NCBI GenBank assembly: GCA_015521265.1
Contig: WAON01000047.1
Location: 1-6,035 of the forward strand
Length of the DNA: 6,035 nucleotides
DNA from: Desulfurococcales archaeon
GTDB taxonomy: Archaea; Thermoproteota; Thermoprotei_A; Sulfolobales; Desulfurococcaceae
Direction of reading: 5' to 3'
Within the stretch, counting starts at the first letter, position 1, and each line of letters opens with the position of its first letter. Positions 5,985-6,035 of the stretch are shown in pieces. The notes beneath the pieces are model-generated. The model worked only from the letters and a program-made list of their open reading frames with translations, did no database searches and was not told the DNA's origin. Position numbers and translations under genes: made by a program.

Positions 5985-5990
5985 TTTATA
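5985..5990 (+). promoter_or_regulatory. Possible divergent TATA box near the window edge
   Basis: TTTATA on the plus strand is followed about 26 bp from its centre by position 6013, just before an ATG at 6017 whose frame stays open to the window end (only six codons seen). GAGGTG at 5994-5999 is a strong ribosome-site match, but no start codon lies at the usual spacing; a GTG at 5999 is in the same frame as the ATG. A divergent gene may begin here, but the evidence is thin. Confidence 0.2.
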
Positions 5991-6035
5991 GTTGAGGTGT
6001 GTTCAAAAATAATATTATGGGTATTAATCTATCTA

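Overview
The window looks like a chromosomal segment of a hyperthermophilic crenarchaeon, most likely Desulfurococcales (Staphylothermus/Desulfurococcus/Pyrodictium relatives). The grounds are TATA-box promoters of the archaeal type (CTTATAAG before the phosphoenolpyruvate synthase gene), GGTG-type Shine-Dalgarno sites, a TTG start, heavy use of AGG for Arg and CTA/ATA/GTA codons, and the protein families present. The genus is an inference; nothing here fixes it.

Layout: (1) positions 1-338 hold the 3' end of a biotin carboxylase-type gene whose start lies outside the window. (2) A 151-bp AT-rich gap contains a long imperfect inverted repeat framed by 7-bp direct repeats, then a strong TATA box. 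(3) Positions 490-3000 encode a complete phosphoenolpyruvate synthase (836 aa) with every expected catalytic motif and a short C-terminal coiled-coil tail. (4) A 157-bp gap carries a terminator-like hairpin and a weak promoter candidate. (5) Positions 3158-4489 encode a 443-aa P-loop GTPase of the cyclic 2,3-diphosphoglycerate synthetase-like family (COG2403 type), starting with TTG. (6) A 35-bp convergent junction has a small hairpin usable from both sides. (7) On the minus strand, 4525-5919 encodes a cell-surface metallophosphoesterase with a signal peptide, a Thr-rich stalk and a C-terminal membrane anchor. (8) The last ~70 bp are the upstream region of that gene and possibly the start of a divergent gene.

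The plus-strand genes touch three-carbon metabolism: a biotin-dependent carboxylase (possibly pyruvate or acyl-CoA directed), PEP synthase (pyruvate to PEP) and a GTPase related to the enzyme that cyclises 2,3-diphosphoglycerate, a metabolite two steps above PEP. Whether they form a functional unit is inference: each has its own intergenic gap and probably its own promoter. No RNA gene, CRISPR array, transposase or clear foreign DNA was seen. The window is mostly ordinary core genome; the best points for a second look are the framed inverted repeat before the PEP synthase promoter, the cDPG-synthetase-like GTPase in an apparent non-methanogen, and the surface phosphoesterase with an altered first metal motif.
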